A DNA stretch of 64,000 bases, from contig JIBA01000014.1 of the NCBI GenBank assembly GCA_000620545.1, positions 124,001-188,000 on the forward strand, written 5' to 3'. This DNA comes from Intrasporangiaceae bacterium URHB0013. GTDB lineage: Bacteria > Actinomycetota > Actinomycetes > Actinomycetales > Dermatophilaceae. Of the stretch, positions 17,521 to 29,358 are shown in pieces; position 1 is the first letter of the stretch; every line of letters starts with the position of its first letter. The notes under the pieces were generated by a model. That model saw nothing but the letters and a program-made list of their open reading frames with translations, made no database searches and had not been told where the DNA came from. Both the position numbers and the translations under genes were made by a program.

Positions 17521-20500
17521 CGCTTGGCCACGATGATCGTCGCCGGGCGGTTGTCGCCGACGACGACGTCGGTCCGGGTGCCCGGCAGTCCGTCGGGCAC
17601 CGCGTGGTCAGGTCCGGCCGCCGCGAACTGTGTCGCGAGGGTCTCCCCGACGATGAGGTCGCGGTGCGTCACCGTGGCCTCGAACACCTCGGCGCCGCCC
17701 TGGACGGTCAGGCTGATGCGGTCGCTGACGTGCAGACCGGCGTCACGCCGGGCCTGCTGGACCGCACGGACGAGGTCACGGGCCAGGCCCTCGGAGGCCA
17801 GCTCCGCAGTCACGGTCGTGTCGAGCACGACGAAGCCGCCGGACGGCAGCATGGCCGTGGCACCGGAGCCGGCGTCACCGGCCACGACGGTCTCGAGGGC
17901 GTACTCCCCCTCGACGAGTGCGAGCCCGCCGGCCGTGACGGTCCCGTCGGCGTCGACGGTCCAGTCGCCCGACTTGCTGCCCTTGATGGCCCGCTGGACG
18001 TCCTTGCCGAGACGGGGGCCGGCCGCCCGGGCGTTGACGGTCAGGCGCTGGCTCACACCGAAGTCAGCCTCGCTCGCAGTGGCGACGTCGACGACGGTCA
18101 GGGCCTTGACGTTGAGCTCATCCCGGATGATCGAGCGGAACGGCTCGAGGCTGGCCGGCTCGGGAGCCACGACGGTCAGCTCGGCGAGGGGCAGGCGCGC
18201 GCGCAGGGCGCGGGCCTTGCGCAGGCTCGACCCCGTCGAGCAGATCTCCCGGGCGCGGTCCATGGCGACGACGAGCCCGTGGTCGGCAGGCAGCTCGTCG
18301 ACCGTCGGGTAGTCCGTGAGGTGCACGGAACGCTCGCCCGTCAGACCACGCCAGATCTCCTCGGTGACGAGGGGCAGCAGCGGCGCCGTGGCGCGCGTGA
18401 CGGTCTCCAGCGCCGTCCACAGGGTGTCGAAGGCTGCGAGCGACTCGTCGGTCTCGCCGCCCCAGAAGCGGTCGCGGGACCGTCGGATGTACCAGTTGGT
18501 CAGGACGTCGAGAAAGGCCCGCATCGTGTCGCAGGCGGCCGCGATCTCGTAGGCGTCGAGCTGCTCGGTCATGTCGCCGACGAACTCGCGCAGCTTGGCC
18601 AGCAGGTAGCGGTCGAGCACGTCGGTCGAGGCCGTCGAGCGCTTCGCCTCGTAGCCCTCGCCGCCGCGCGCCGTGTTGGCGTAGAGCGAGAAGAACGACC
18701 ACGCGTTCCACAGCGGGATCATCACCTGGCGCACGCCGTCACGGATGCCCTGCTCGGTGACGACGAGGTTGCCGCCGCGCAGGATCGGGCTGCTCATGAG
18801 GAACCACCGCATGGCGTCGGCCCCGTCGCGGTCGAAGACCTCGCGCACGTCGGGGTAGTTGCGCAGCGACTTGCTCATCTTCTGGCCGTCGGAGCCGAGC
18901 ACGATGCCGTGGCTGACGCAGGTCTTGAAGGCGGGCCGGTCGAAGAGCGCCGTGGCGAGGATGTGCAGGGTGTAGAACCAGCCGCGCGTCTGGCCGATGT
19001 ACTCGACGATGAAGTCGCCGGGGAAGTGGTGCTCGAACCAATCGGCGTTCTCGAAGGGGTAGTGCACCTGGGCGAAGCTCATCGAGCCGGAGTCGAACCA
19101 GACGTCGAGGACGTCCTCGACGCGGCGCATCGTCGAGTGGCCTGACGGGTCGTCGGGGTTCGGGCGCGTCAGGCTGTCGATGAACGGTCGGTGCAGGTCG
19201 GTGACGGCCACGCCGAAGTCACGCTCGAGCTCCTCGAACGAGCCGTAGACGTCGACGCGCGGGAACTCTGGGTTGTCGGACTTCCACACCGGGATCGGAC
19301 TGCCCCAGAAGCGGTTTCGGGAGATCGACCAGTCGCGGGCGTTCGCGAGCCACTTGCCGAACTGGCCGTCCTTGATGTGCGAGGGCGTCCACTCGATCTC
19401 CTGGTTGAGCTCGAGCATCCGCTCCTTGATCTTCGTGACCTCGACGAACCAGGACGAGACGGCCATGTAGATGAGGGGCTCGCGGCAGCGCCAGCAGTGC
19501 GGGTAGCTGTGGTCGTAGGTCTCGCGACGCAGCAGCACCGTGCCGGCCGTGACCGAGCCGGGATCGCCCTCGCCGCGGGTCGCCGCCTTCAGGTGGTCGA
19601 TGATGTGGGCGTTGGCGTCGAAGACGTGCATGCCCTCGTAGTCGGTGACGGGCCAGAGGAACCGGCCGTCGGCCCCGACGGGCACGACCGGCTCGATGCC
19701 GGCCGCGTCGGTGACGATCTTGTCCTCCTCCCCGAAGGCGCCGGCGGTGTGGACCAGGCCGGTGCCGTCCTCGGTGGTGACGAAGTCGGCGGGGAACACG
19801 CGGTGCGCGCGCTCGTGCCCCCGGTAGTAGGAGAACGGTGGGGTGAAGGACCGACCGAGCAGGTCGCTGCCGGTGAGCCGCTCGACGACCCGCTCCTCGA
19901 GGCTGGACGGGTCGACGTCGGGCCCGAAGAGGTCCTTGGCGTAGGCCGCGAGCCGTGCGGCGCCGACGACGTAGCGCTCGGTCGTGCCCGTGACGTCGGA
20001 CTCGACGACGACGTAGTCGATGTCGGGCCCGACCATGATGCCGAGGTTGGCCGGCAGGGTCCACGGCGTCGTGGTCCAGACGAGGGCGAGCTCGCCGGTC
20101 TCGAGGCGCAGGCCGATGGTGACGGCAGGGTCCTGGCGCATCTTGTAGACGTCGTCGTCCATGCGCAGCTCGTGGTTCGACAGCGGCGTCTGGTCGTTCC
20201 AGCAGTAGGGCAGCACGCGGAAGCCCTCGTAGACGAGACCCTTGTCATGGAGCTGCTTGAAGGCCCAGATGACCGACTCCATGTAGTCGGGCTCGAGCGT
20301 CTTGTAGTCGTGGTCGAAGTCGACCCAGCGCGCCTGGCGGGTGACGTAGTCACGCCACTCACCGGTGTACTTGAGCACCGAGCTGCGACAGGCGTCGTTG
20401 AACGTGTCGATGCCGAGGTCGACGATGTCCTGCTTGGTCTTGAGCCCGAGCTGGCGCTGAGCCTCGAGCTCGGCGGGGAGACCGTGCGTGTCCCAGCCGA

Positions 20501-20807
20501 ACCGGCGCTCGACGCGCCGGCCGCGCATCGTCTGGTAGCGCGGCACGATGTCCTTGACGTAGCCGGTGAGCAGGTGGCCGTAGTGCGGCAGACCGTTGGC
20601 GAAGGGCGGGCCGTCGTAGAAGACGAACTCGTTGTCGCCGTCGGTCCCGGCGTCACGGCCCTCCACCGACGCGAGAAACGTGCCGTCCTCGTCCCAGTAC
20701 TCGAGGACCCGCCGCTCGATCTCGGGGAAGCGCGGGTTGGACGGGACACCGCCACCCGTCGCGGGCTGGTCGGCGTCGTCCTTCGTGGTGACCCTGGGGT
20801 AGGTCAT
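17517..20807 (-). CDS. ileS: Isoleucyl-tRNA synthetase
   Basis: Class I synthetase charging tRNA-Ile, 1096 residues. The HIGH box is [10 protein letters not shown] (HYGH at 75-78) and the KMSKS box is [13 protein letters not shown] near residue 643. The sequence [20 protein letters not shown] and the DUF5915-like C-terminal region are features of the IleS2 (eukaryote-like) type, which is usually less sensitive to mupirocin. I take ATG 20807 behind GGAGA; the longer frame to 20894 runs through the T-box leader. Expression should respond to uncharged tRNA-Ile through the leader upstream. Confidence 0.97.
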   Translation of the reverse strand: MTYPRVTTKDDADQPATGGGVPSNPRFPEIERRVLEYWDEDGTFLASVEGRDAGTDGDNEFVFYDGPPFANGLPHYGHLLTGYVKDIVPRYQTMRGRRVERRFGWDTHGLPAELEAQRQLGLKTKQDIVDLGIDTFNDACRSSVLKYTGEWRDYVTRQARWVDFDHDYKTLEPDYMESVIWAFKQLHDKGLVYEGFRVLPYCWNDQTPLSNHELRMDDDVYKMRQDPAVTIGLRLETGELALVWTTTPWTLPANLGIMVGPDIDYVVVESDVTGTTERYVVGAARLAAYAKDLFGPDVDPSSLEERVVERLTGSDLLGRSFTPPFSYYRGHERAHRVFPADFVTTEDGTGLVHTAGAFGEEDKIVTDAAGIEPVVPVGADGRFLWPVTDYEGMHVFDANAHIIDHLKAATRGEGDPGSVTAGTVLLRRETYDHSYPHCWRCREPLIYMAVSSWFVEVTKIKERMLELNQEIEWTPSHIKDGQFGKWLANARDWSISRNRFWGSPIPVWKSDNPEFPRVDVYGSFEELERDFGVAVTDLHRPFIDSLTRPNPDDPSGHSTMRRVEDVLDVWFDSGSMSFAQVHYPFENADWFEHHFPGDFIVEYIGQTRGWFYTLHILATALFDRPAFKTCVSHGIVLGSDGQKMSKSLRNYPDVREVFDRDGADAMRWFLMSSPILRGGNLVVTEQGIRDGVRQVMIPLWNAWSFFSLYANTARGGEGYEAKRSTASTDVLDRYLLAKLREFVGDMTEQLDAYEIAAACDTMRAFLDVLTNWYIRRSRDRFWGGETDESLAAFDTLWTALETVTRATAPLLPLVTEEIWRGLTGERSVHLTDYPTVDELPADHGLVVAMDRAREICSTGSSLRKARALRARLPLAELTVVAPEPASLEPFRSIIRDELNVKALTVVDVATASEADFGVSQRLTVNARAAGPRLGKDVQRAIKGSKSGDWTVDADGTVTAGGLALVEGEYALETVVAGDAGSGATAMLPSGGFVVLDTTVTAELASEGLARDLVRAVQQARRDAGLHVSDRISLTVQGGAEVFEATVTHRDLIVGETLATQFAAAGPDHAVPDGLPGTRTDVVVGDNRPATIIVAKR

Positions 20808-21058
20808 GCTCGTGGTCTCCTGCGTTCGCGTCTGTTGGTCGCTCGTCTCCGCCACGAGGACGACGTCTCCTGCCGGAGGCTGCCGCGGTACCACCCCGCT
20901 TGCCGCACGCCGCCCGCCCGCCGGGCAAACCGCGTACGACCGCTCTTGTCGAAGGCTGTGACGGGCCCACCCGTCCGGGTCTAGTGCGGGTCACCCGCGG
21001 TGGCGGATGACCCGGTTCTTCCGGAGGCTCGCCGCTGATGACGGCTCGAACGCCTGTG
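20808..21058 (-). ncRNA. T-box leader of ileS (translational, isoleucine-specific)
   Basis: The T-box consensus TGGTACCGCGG is present on the minus strand at 20883-20893. Upstream, a likely specifier ATC (isoleucine) lies at 21037-21039, within CGTCATCAGCGGCGAGC. Downstream, CTCGTGG (20852-20858) can pair with CCACGAG (20809-20815), which lies between the GGAGA Shine-Dalgarno and the ATG. This could sequester the ribosome site when no uncharged tRNA is bound. No terminator with a U-tract is seen, which fits the translational T-boxes of actinobacterial ileS genes. The 5' end is inferred from the -10 box at 21065-21070. Confidence 0.85.
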
Positions 21059-21064
21059 GCTGTG

Positions 21065-21074
21065 AGTCTAGCCT
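21065..21074. promoter_or_regulatory. Overlapping divergent -10 boxes (ileS leader and FAD oxidase)
   Basis: The ten bases AGTCTAGCCT contain TAGACT on the minus strand (21065-21070) and TAGCCT on the plus strand (21069-21074), sharing the central TA. The plus box is 6 nt before GTG 21081 (leaderless). The minus box would start the T-box leader near 21058. Confidence 0.6.
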
Positions 21075-21080
21075 GTCAGC

Positions 21081-22454
21081 GTGCCCAGCCTGCCCGAGCG
21101 GATCGCCCATCGTCAGGTCGTCGACGCGGACGTGCGCCGCTCCTACGCCCTCGACGCGACCGCCGCCCTCGCTCCGCTGCCCGACGACTTCACCGTCGTG
21201 CGGGCCCGCGACGTCGATGACGTCGTGGCCGTGCTCGAGCACGCCGGGGCCACCGGCACCCCGGTCGTCCCGCAGGGTGCGCGCACCTCGCGTTCCGGCG
21301 GGGCCGTCGCCTCCGAGGGCTGTATCGTGCTCAACGTCGAGGCGCTAGACGCGATCCACGAGGTCGACGTGCTCGAGGGCCATGCCGTCGTCGGGCCGGG
21401 TGTCGTCAACGCGGACCTCAAGCGCGCGGCGGCGGCGGCCGGCCTCTTCTACGGTCCTGACCCGGCGTCGTGGGAGACGTGCACCATCGGCGGCAACGTG
21501 GCGACGAACGCGGGCGGCCTCTGCTGCGTCAAGTACGGCGTCACGTCCGACTGGGTCAAGGCCCTGCAGGTCGTCCTGCCGGGAGGCGAGGTCATGCGCA
21601 CGGGGCACCGGACCGCCAAGGGGGTCGCCGGCTACGACCTCACGGGTCTCTTCGTCGGGTCGGAGGGCACGCTGGGCGTCGTCACCGAGGCGGTCGTGCG
21701 GCTCGAGCCCGCCCCCGACCCGGCCCTGACGGCGCTCGCCGTCTTCGACTCCCTCGAGGCCGCCGTCGCGGGCATCCTCGCGCTGCGCCGCGACCGGCAC
21801 CGGCCGTGCCTGCTCGAGATCATCGACCGCACCAGCGTGGTCGCCATCCAGGCGTTCGGCGACTTCGGCTTCCCCGACGACTGCGCCGCCGTGCTCCTCG
21901 TCCAGTCGGACCGCCCGGGACACGTCGCGGACGACGTGGCGAGGTATGCCGCCCTGCTCGAGTCCGCGGGCGCCACCGAGGTGGCGGTCGCCGACGACGC
22001 GCAGGAGTCAGAGGCGCTGCTCGCGGGGCGTCGCGTCATGAGCACCGCGTTCGAGGCGATGGGCGGGCGCCTCGCCGAGGACGTCTGCGTGCCGGTCGGC
22101 CGGCTCGCCGAGTTCGTCCGAGGCATCGAGGCCATCGCGGAGCGTCGGTCGGTGACCATCCCGGTGAGCGGCCACGCCGGGGACGGCAACCTCCACCCGT
22201 CGATCGTCTACGCCCACGACGACCCCGACAGCCTGGCGAGGGCGTGGGAGGCGTTCGACGACCTCATCCGGCTCGGACTCTCGCTGGACGGCACCATCTC
22301 GGGCGAACACGGCATCGGCACGGTCAAGGTGCCGTGGCTGGGCCTCGAGCTCGGGGATGCCGAGCTCGACCGGCAACGGAGGCTCAAGGCCGTCTTCGAC
22401 CCCGCAGGCATCATGAACCCGGGCAAGGTGTTCGGGCTGGGTCGGCGTGGATGA
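21081..22454 (+). CDS. FAD-linked oxidase of the GlcD / D-lactate dehydrogenase type
   Basis: The 457-residue protein has the PCMH-type FAD domain (VPQGARTSRSGG near residue 65, ETCTIGGNVATNAGGLCCVK near 137, YDLTGLFVGSEGTLGV near 185). The C-terminal FAD-oxidase domain carries SGHAGDGNLHPS and GEHGIGTVK. Such enzymes oxidise 2-hydroxy acids (glycolate, D-lactate) and pass electrons to FAD. The exact substrate is not readable. The GTG start has no Shine-Dalgarno and a TAGCCT box 6 nt upstream. It overlaps the following peptidase gene by ATGA. Confidence 0.9.
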   Translation: MPSLPERIAHRQVVDADVRRSYALDATAALAPLPDDFTVVRARDVDDVVAVLEHAGATGTPVVPQGARTSRSGGAVASEGCIVLNVEALDAIHEVDVLEGHAVVGPGVVNADLKRAAAAAGLFYGPDPASWETCTIGGNVATNAGGLCCVKYGVTSDWVKALQVVLPGGEVMRTGHRTAKGVAGYDLTGLFVGSEGTLGVVTEAVVRLEPAPDPALTALAVFDSLEAAVAGILALRRDRHRPCLLEIIDRTSVVAIQAFGDFGFPDDCAAVLLVQSDRPGHVADDVARYAALLESAGATEVAVADDAQESEALLAGRRVMSTAFEAMGGRLAEDVCVPVGRLAEFVRGIEAIAERRSVTIPVSGHAGDGNLHPSIVYAHDDPDSLARAWEAFDDLIRLGLSLDGTISGEHGIGTVKVPWLGLELGDAELDRQRRLKAVFDPAGIMNPGKVFGLGRRG

Positions 22455-23527
22455 TGCGCCGGCGCCCTGTCCTGCTCCTCGTCGCCGCGGTGATCGGCGC
22501 GACGGCCTGCACCGGCACCAGCCCCTCGGACGGCTCGGGCGCCACCACCACCACCGCCACCACCACCGCCATCACCACCCCGACCACGGGGCCTGTGGGC
22601 CGGGGCCCGACGACAGTCACAACCTCGACGTCGCCGCCGACGCCGACGACAGCCCCGACCTCGACGTCGCTGCCGACGCCGTCGGCGCCGAGTGCGACAA
22701 GGCGCCAGCCGGCCCCGCCACGGGCGGAAGCCTTCGACGTGGACACGGTGCTCGGCGGCATCCGTGCCCTGGCAGCGATCGGGCCGCGGGACGCCGCCGG
22801 CCCGGCGAGCGACCGGGCGGCGGCCTACATCGCGGGGCGGCTCCGCGCGGCGGGTTACCGCGTCACCCTCCAACCCTTTCCCGTGCCGGCCGGTGTCTCG
22901 TGGGGGGTCCGGGTCCCAGCCGGGACGACCCTCAATGTCGTCGCCGACCCGCCCGGACTCGACCCGACGATGCCGCACGTCGTCGTCGGCGCGCACCTCG
23001 ACACGGTGCCGCAGGCGCCGGGGGCCGAGGACAATGCTTCCGGGCTCATGGTGATGGCCGAGGTCGCGCGGATGACGAGGCAGCAGCCCGGCTCCCTCCC
23101 TGTCCGGTTCGTCGCGTTCGGTGCCGAGGAGGCGCGGGGCGGCAACGGCACGCGGTATGCGTTCGGCTCGCGACACTTCGTCGCCCGGATGAGTGCGGCC
23201 GAGCGCCGGGCCGTTCGCGGCATGGTCGCCCTCGACCGGGTGGGCGTCCGGGCGGCGGCGGTGCCGGTGTGCCACGTCGCTGGCGCCGACCGGTCGCTCG
23301 CGGAGGCCATCCGCCGCGCAGCCGCCCCCCTCACGTCGACCAGGGGGTGCGCCAACCGGGCCAGCGACCACGTGTCGTTCGCGCGGGCGGGCATCCCCGC
23401 GGCGCGGCTCGGCAGCGTGCCGTACCCCGCCTACCACTCGGCCCGCGACCTGCCCTCCGTCGTCGACCGGGGACAGCTCACGCGCTCGGGGTCCGTCACG
23501 TGGGCCTGGATCCGAGCCCTGCGGTGA
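22451..23527 (+). CDS. M28-family zinc metallopeptidase, putative lipoprotein
   Basis: The 358-residue protein has a lipoprotein signal (MMRRRPVLLLVAAVIGATAC, lipid-acceptor C20), though the lipobox is not ideal at -3. A Thr/Pro/Ser-rich linker of ~60 residues follows. The M28 catalytic domain contains VVVGAHLDTVPQAPGAEDNA (zinc H and D), FGAEEARGG (catalytic E and zinc E), ALDRVG (zinc D) and YHSARDLPS (zinc H). All ligand positions are present, so it should be an active exo-peptidase outside the membrane. It is coupled to the FAD oxidase by an ATGA overlap. Confidence 0.88.
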   Translation: MMRRRPVLLLVAAVIGATACTGTSPSDGSGATTTTATTTAITTPTTGPVGRGPTTVTTSTSPPTPTTAPTSTSLPTPSAPSATRRQPAPPRAEAFDVDTVLGGIRALAAIGPRDAAGPASDRAAAYIAGRLRAAGYRVTLQPFPVPAGVSWGVRVPAGTTLNVVADPPGLDPTMPHVVVGAHLDTVPQAPGAEDNASGLMVMAEVARMTRQQPGSLPVRFVAFGAEEARGGNGTRYAFGSRHFVARMSAAERRAVRGMVALDRVGVRAAAVPVCHVAGADRSLAEAIRRAAAPLTSTRGCANRASDHVSFARAGIPAARLGSVPYPAYHSARDLPSVVDRGQLTRSGSVTWAWIRALR

Positions 23528-23576
23528 CCCGACGCGCCGCGGATGGACCGCACCCGGGGCCCCGGCGCGCGTTTGG

Positions 23577-23582
23577 CAGGAT
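23577..23582 (+). promoter_or_regulatory. Possible -10 box of the Nudix-like gene
   Basis: CAGGAT is 6 nt before ATG 23589; the ANNNT core fits a leaderless start but the first base is not T. Confidence 0.35.
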
Positions 23583-23588
23583 GACGTC

Positions 23589-24122
23589 ATGACCGAAGTG
23601 GACACGACGGGTGCGTGGCTGAGCCGCGAGGACCTCGACAACGCCCGTGACCGACTGCCGATCCTCTACGTCCACGCGATCCCGGTCCGTGTCGACGACC
23701 GTGGCGTCGTCACGCATGTGGGGCTGCTGCTCCGTGCCGACAGCGATGGCGGCTTCGGCCAGGAGGTCGTGGGTGGCCGCGTGCTCTACCACGAGCGCAT
23801 CCGCGACGCCCTGACGCGGCACGTCGAGAGCGACCTCGGTCCGATGGCGCTCCCCCGCATCCCGCTGTCGCCGCAGCCGTTCACGGTCGCCGAGTTCTTC
23901 CCGACGCCGGGCGTCACGCCCTTCCACGACCCACGGCAGCACGCCGTCTCGCTCGCGTTCGTCATCGCGGTCATGGGCGACTGCCGCCCCCAGCAGGACG
24001 CCCTCGACCTGTCATGGGTCACGCCCGAGGAGGCTGCTTCCCTCGCCCTCCGCGGCGAGATGCCCGGCTCGCACGGCGTCCTCGTCCGTCAGGCACTCGC
24101 CCACGTCGGTTTCCCGATCTGA
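23589..24122 (+). CDS. Nudix-fold protein, DUF4916-like
   Basis: The 177-residue protein shows the beta-sheet pattern of Nudix proteins (LYVHAIPVRVDDRGVVTHVGLLL). A region equivalent to the Nudix box, GGRVLYHERIRDALTRHVES followed by DLG, keeps only part of GX5EX7REUXEEXGU: the paired glutamates are not intact. It matches what I know of the actinobacterial DUF4916 family. Whether it still hydrolyses a nucleotide diphosphate is uncertain. The gene converges on the radical SAM gene, 57 nt away. Confidence 0.75.
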   Translation: MTEVDTTGAWLSREDLDNARDRLPILYVHAIPVRVDDRGVVTHVGLLLRADSDGGFGQEVVGGRVLYHERIRDALTRHVESDLGPMALPRIPLSPQPFTVAEFFPTPGVTPFHDPRQHAVSLAFVIAVMGDCRPQQDALDLSWVTPEEAASLALRGEMPGSHGVLVRQALAHVGFPI

Positions 24123-24135
24123 CCACAGCCGCGCC

Positions 24136-24152
24136 GCCACGCGGCCCGTGGC
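24136..24152. terminator. Small hairpin between the convergent Nudix-like and radical SAM genes
   Basis: A 6-bp GCCACG/CGTGGC stem with a 5-nt loop lies in the 57-nt convergent gap. It is weak. Confidence 0.35.
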
Positions 24153-24179
24153 CCACGCCCTGCGGTCCGCCGCGACCGG

Positions 24180-26171
<1,992 letters not shown>

Positions 26172-26177
26172 CCCGCC

Positions 26178-26183
26178 ATGGTA
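26178..26183 (-). promoter_or_regulatory. -10 box of the radical SAM gene (leaderless)
   Basis: TACCAT, with a 6-nt GGCGGG spacer before ATG 26171. Confidence 0.5.
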
Positions 26184-26210
26184 CGTGGGTCTGTCGCAGC
26201 ACCGAAAACG

Positions 26211-26248
26211 CCGGCCACACGGCATACGGGCGTATGCCGTGTGGTCGG
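26211..26248 (-). terminator. Terminator of the acyl-CoA ligase gene
   Basis: A 17-bp stem (one G-T pair) closed by a 4-nt loop, built around GGCATAC/GTATGCC. On the minus strand it is followed by CGTTTTCGG, a short U-tract. It lies 26 nt beyond the ligase stop and before the radical SAM promoter. Confidence 0.8.
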
Positions 26249-26273
26249 CGTCCGCGGACGCCACGGGTGGCGC

Positions 26274-28136
26274 TCAGGCCGGGTCGTACATCGCGTCGAG
26301 CTCGGCGCGGTGCTTCTCGGTGACGGCCTTGCGGCGCAGCTTCATGCTCGGGGTCAGGTCGCCCTCCTCGATCGTGAGGTCCTTGTCGAGGATGGTGAAC
26401 CTCTTGATCGTCTCCCAGCGGTTGAGGCCGTCGTTGAGCTGGTCGACGTAGCGCTGCACGAGGGCGTGCGCCTGTGGCGAAGCCACCACCTCTGCGTACG
26501 GCCTGCCGTCGAGGCCGACGGTCGGGGCCCAGCCGGCCATGGCGTCCGGGTCGAGGGTGACGAGGGCCGTCGCGTAGTTGTGGCCCGCGCCGTGGACGAG
26601 AAACTGGCTGACGAACGGGCACAGGCCCTTGAAGCGCGCCTCGATCTCGGCAGGGGCGATGTACTTGCCGCCCGAGGTCTTGAAGAGGTCCTTCTTGCGG
26701 TCGGTGACGTAGAGGAAGCCATGCTCGTCGATGCGCCCGATGTCGCCGGTGTGGAACCAGCCGTCCTCGGTCAGCACCTCGGCGGTCGCCTCCGGGTTGT
26801 TGTGATAGCCGCGCATGACGCCCGGCCCCTTGACGAGGATCTCGCCGTCCTCGTCGGCGATGCGCACCTCGGTGCCCGGTAGCGGCCAGCCCACGGAGCC
26901 ATACTGGTACGAGCCGTGCTGGGGCGAGTTGACCGTCGTGCCCGACGACGTCTCGGTGAGGCCGTAGCCCTCCTGGACGAGCAGACCCACCGACCCGAAC
27001 CAGCGGGCGACCTCGGCGTTGAGGGGCGCCGAGCCGCTGATCATGAACCGGACCCGGCCGCCGAAGCGCTCCTGGACCTTGTGCAGCACGAGCCTCGTGG
27101 CCAGGCTGTGCTTGCGGCGCAGGCCCGACGAGGGCTCCTCACCGCGGGCCTGCACGTCGCGCATCTGGCCGCCGACCTTGAGCGCCCAGTCGATGAGCTT
27201 CTTCTTGACGCCCTTCTCCCCCTCGAACATCAGGGCGATGCGCCCGTGGGCCTTCTCGAAGATGCGCGGCGGCCCGGCCATGAAGGTCGGTCTGATGACG
27301 GCCATGTTCTCGACGATCTTGTCGACCCGCCCGTCGACGGCGGTCGGGAAGCCGATCTGCAGGCCCGTCGCGACGAGCATCTTGCCGAAGACGTGCGAGA
27401 GCGGCAGCCAGAGGAACTGGAGGTCGTCCTTGGTCAAGGTACCGATCGCGTCGATGACGGCGCCCTCGTAGACGACGCTGTCCTGGACGAGGCGCACGCC
27501 CTTGGGTCGGCCCGTGGTCCCGGACGTGTAGATGACGACGGCCAGCGACTCGGGGGTGAGCTGGTCGATGCGCGAGTCGACGATGTCCGGGGTCGCGGCC
27601 AGCCACTCGCGGCCACGCTCTGCGAGCTCGTCGGTGGTGATGACCCAGCCGTCGTCGCTGGCCGGCCCGGACAGGGCGATGACCTGTCGGACCCCGGGCA
27701 CCTCCGAGCGCACGTGCTGGAGCTTGGCGACCTGCTCCTCGTTCTCCGCGAAGACGATGCCACTGCCCGAGTCGGTGAGGATGTAGGCGACGTCCTCGGC
27801 GATCGTCGTCGGGTAGACGGTCGTCGTCGCGCCGCCGGCGCAGATGACCGCGAGGTCGGCGAGGATCCACTCCACACGCGTCGTCGAGGCGATCGCGACA
27901 CGGTCCTCCAGCTGCACGCCGAGGCTGATGAGCCCGGCGGCCCACTGCTCGACGACCTCGTGCGTCTGCCTCCACGTCAGGGTGGTGAGCTCGCTCGACC
28001 CCTCCGGGAAGTAGAGGTAGGCCGGCGCGTCGGGCGTGGTCCGGACCCGGCTGCGGAAGAGCGCGCCCACACTGGGAGCGCGGCCGTCGAGGACGTTCTG
28101 GTCGACGTCCCGGTCGGCGAGTGCCTGGAGCGGCAT
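26274..28136 (-). CDS. Long-chain acyl-CoA synthetase (AMP-forming), FadD15-like
   Basis: The 620-residue protein has the adenylate-forming signature VIYTSGTTGRPKGV (P-loop), then GYGLTETSSGT, GWFHTGDIGRIDEHGFLYVTDRKKD and KYIAPAEIEARFK. It activates a fatty acid with ATP and transfers it to CoA in the cytosol, feeding lipid synthesis or beta-oxidation. Chain-length preference cannot be read. ATG 28136 follows AAGGAG closely. It is monocistronic, closed by the hairpin at 26211-26248. Confidence 0.92.
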   Translation of the reverse strand: MPLQALADRDVDQNVLDGRAPSVGALFRSRVRTTPDAPAYLYFPEGSSELTTLTWRQTHEVVEQWAAGLISLGVQLEDRVAIASTTRVEWILADLAVICAGGATTTVYPTTIAEDVAYILTDSGSGIVFAENEEQVAKLQHVRSEVPGVRQVIALSGPASDDGWVITTDELAERGREWLAATPDIVDSRIDQLTPESLAVVIYTSGTTGRPKGVRLVQDSVVYEGAVIDAIGTLTKDDLQFLWLPLSHVFGKMLVATGLQIGFPTAVDGRVDKIVENMAVIRPTFMAGPPRIFEKAHGRIALMFEGEKGVKKKLIDWALKVGGQMRDVQARGEEPSSGLRRKHSLATRLVLHKVQERFGGRVRFMISGSAPLNAEVARWFGSVGLLVQEGYGLTETSSGTTVNSPQHGSYQYGSVGWPLPGTEVRIADEDGEILVKGPGVMRGYHNNPEATAEVLTEDGWFHTGDIGRIDEHGFLYVTDRKKDLFKTSGGKYIAPAEIEARFKGLCPFVSQFLVHGAGHNYATALVTLDPDAMAGWAPTVGLDGRPYAEVVASPQAHALVQRYVDQLNDGLNRWETIKRFTILDKDLTIEEGDLTPSMKLRRKAVTEKHRAELDAMYDPA

Positions 28137-28330
28137 GTGGACTCCTTTGTCACTGCGGCGGCCCGTCATCGGCGTCTGCGGGCGGCCGCCATGCCGGGAT
28201 GATGTCAACAATCGACCCCTCAGTCACGCATTCGTCGGCGTTCCTCATCGAAACGTGACCGCTGGGTAACCAGCTGTCGACGGTGAGCCCTTGGGGGCAG
28301 CCGAGCCGTGAGCGGCCCGCAGGAGCTCGG

Positions 28331-29353
28331 CTACGACGGGACGATGGCCGAGAGGATCTCGCGACACCGGACGACGTCCTGGGCCATCTGCTCGACGAGC
28401 GTGTCGATCGACTCGAACTTCAGCGTGGGCCGCAGGCGCGACACGAACTCCACGGCGACTCGCTCGCCGTAGAGGTCGAGGTCGGTGCGGTCGAGGACGT
28501 AGGCCTCCACCCGGCGGTGGTGGCCGTCGAACGTCGGGTTGGTGCCCACAGAGACGGCGGCCGGCAGGGTGCGGTCCGAGGCACTCTCGTCGAGGTCGAG
28601 GCGGACGAGCCAGCCGGCATACACGCCGTCGGCCGGCACGAGGCCCTCGTGGTCCTGCGAGAGGTTCGCCGTCGGGTAGCCGAGCTCCCGGCCGCGGTGG
28701 TCACCGTGCACGACGCTGCCGGTGACCCGGTGGGGTCGCCCGATGATCTGGGCGGCGTGGTCGACGTTGCCCTCGAGCAGCTCGGCGCGCAGCTGCGTGG
28801 AGCTCCAGCGCGCACCGTCGGTCGCGCCCTCGCCGATGTCGTCGAGCGCGATGACGTCGAAGGCGTGGGTCGCGCCGAGCTCGCGCAGGGTGTCGACGTC
28901 CCCGGAGTTGCGCACACCGAAGCGGGTGTCCTTGCCCACCACGACCGCGCACGCCCCCAGGGCGTCGACGAACGTGCGTCGGACGAACTCCTCGGGCGTC
29001 TGCTGGGCAAAGTCACGCGTGAACTCGATGACGAGCACCGCCCCGAGGCCGACCGACTCGAGGGCGTCGAGGCGCTGCTCGATCGACATGACCGCCGCAG
29101 GAGCGCGATCCGGGTAGAGCACGGCGATCGGGTGCGGCTCGAACGTGACGGCGACCGGCAGCGCGCCGCGGTCGGCGGCCTCGCGCACGACGCGCGTCAG
29201 GACCTCGCGGTGCCCGCGGTGCACCCCGTCGAAGTTCCCGAGGGTGACGACGGTGGGCCGGAGGTCGGCCGGGATGTCGTCGAGTCCGTACCAGCGCTGC
29301 ACGGCGACCACTGTAGTGGCCGGCTCCGAGCAGGCGTCCGAGGGCTCGGACAC
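28331..29353 (-). CDS. ribF: Bifunctional riboflavin kinase / FAD synthetase
   Basis: RibF phosphorylates riboflavin to FMN and adenylylates FMN to FAD. The 340-residue frame has the nucleotidyltransferase motif TLGNFDGVHRGHREVL near residue 38, then AVTFEPHP. The C-terminal flavokinase domain follows, with GRELGYPTANL and GVYAGWLVRLD. GTG 29353 has GAGGA 10 nt upstream, overlapping the truB stop. However, the first 17 residues are not conserved in the family, and GTG 29302 (VQRWYGLDDIP) is a serious alternative. It is the last gene of the rbfA-truB-ribF unit. Confidence 0.94.
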   Translation of the reverse strand: MSEPSDACSEPATTVVAVQRWYGLDDIPADLRPTVVTLGNFDGVHRGHREVLTRVVREAADRGALPVAVTFEPHPIAVLYPDRAPAAVMSIEQRLDALESVGLGAVLVIEFTRDFAQQTPEEFVRRTFVDALGACAVVVGKDTRFGVRNSGDVDTLRELGATHAFDVIALDDIGEGATDGARWSSTQLRAELLEGNVDHAAQIIGRPHRVTGSVVHGDHRGRELGYPTANLSQDHEGLVPADGVYAGWLVRLDLDESASDRTLPAAVSVGTNPTFDGHHRRVEAYVLDRTDLDLYGERVAVEFVSRLRPTLKFESIDTLVEQMAQDVVRCREILSAIVPS

Positions 29354-29358
29354 GGGGG

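Noticed and set aside
20811-20894. N-terminal extension of ileS to a start at 20894
   Set aside because: The extension would translate the T-box region; the family-typical start with GGAGA upstream is at 20807.
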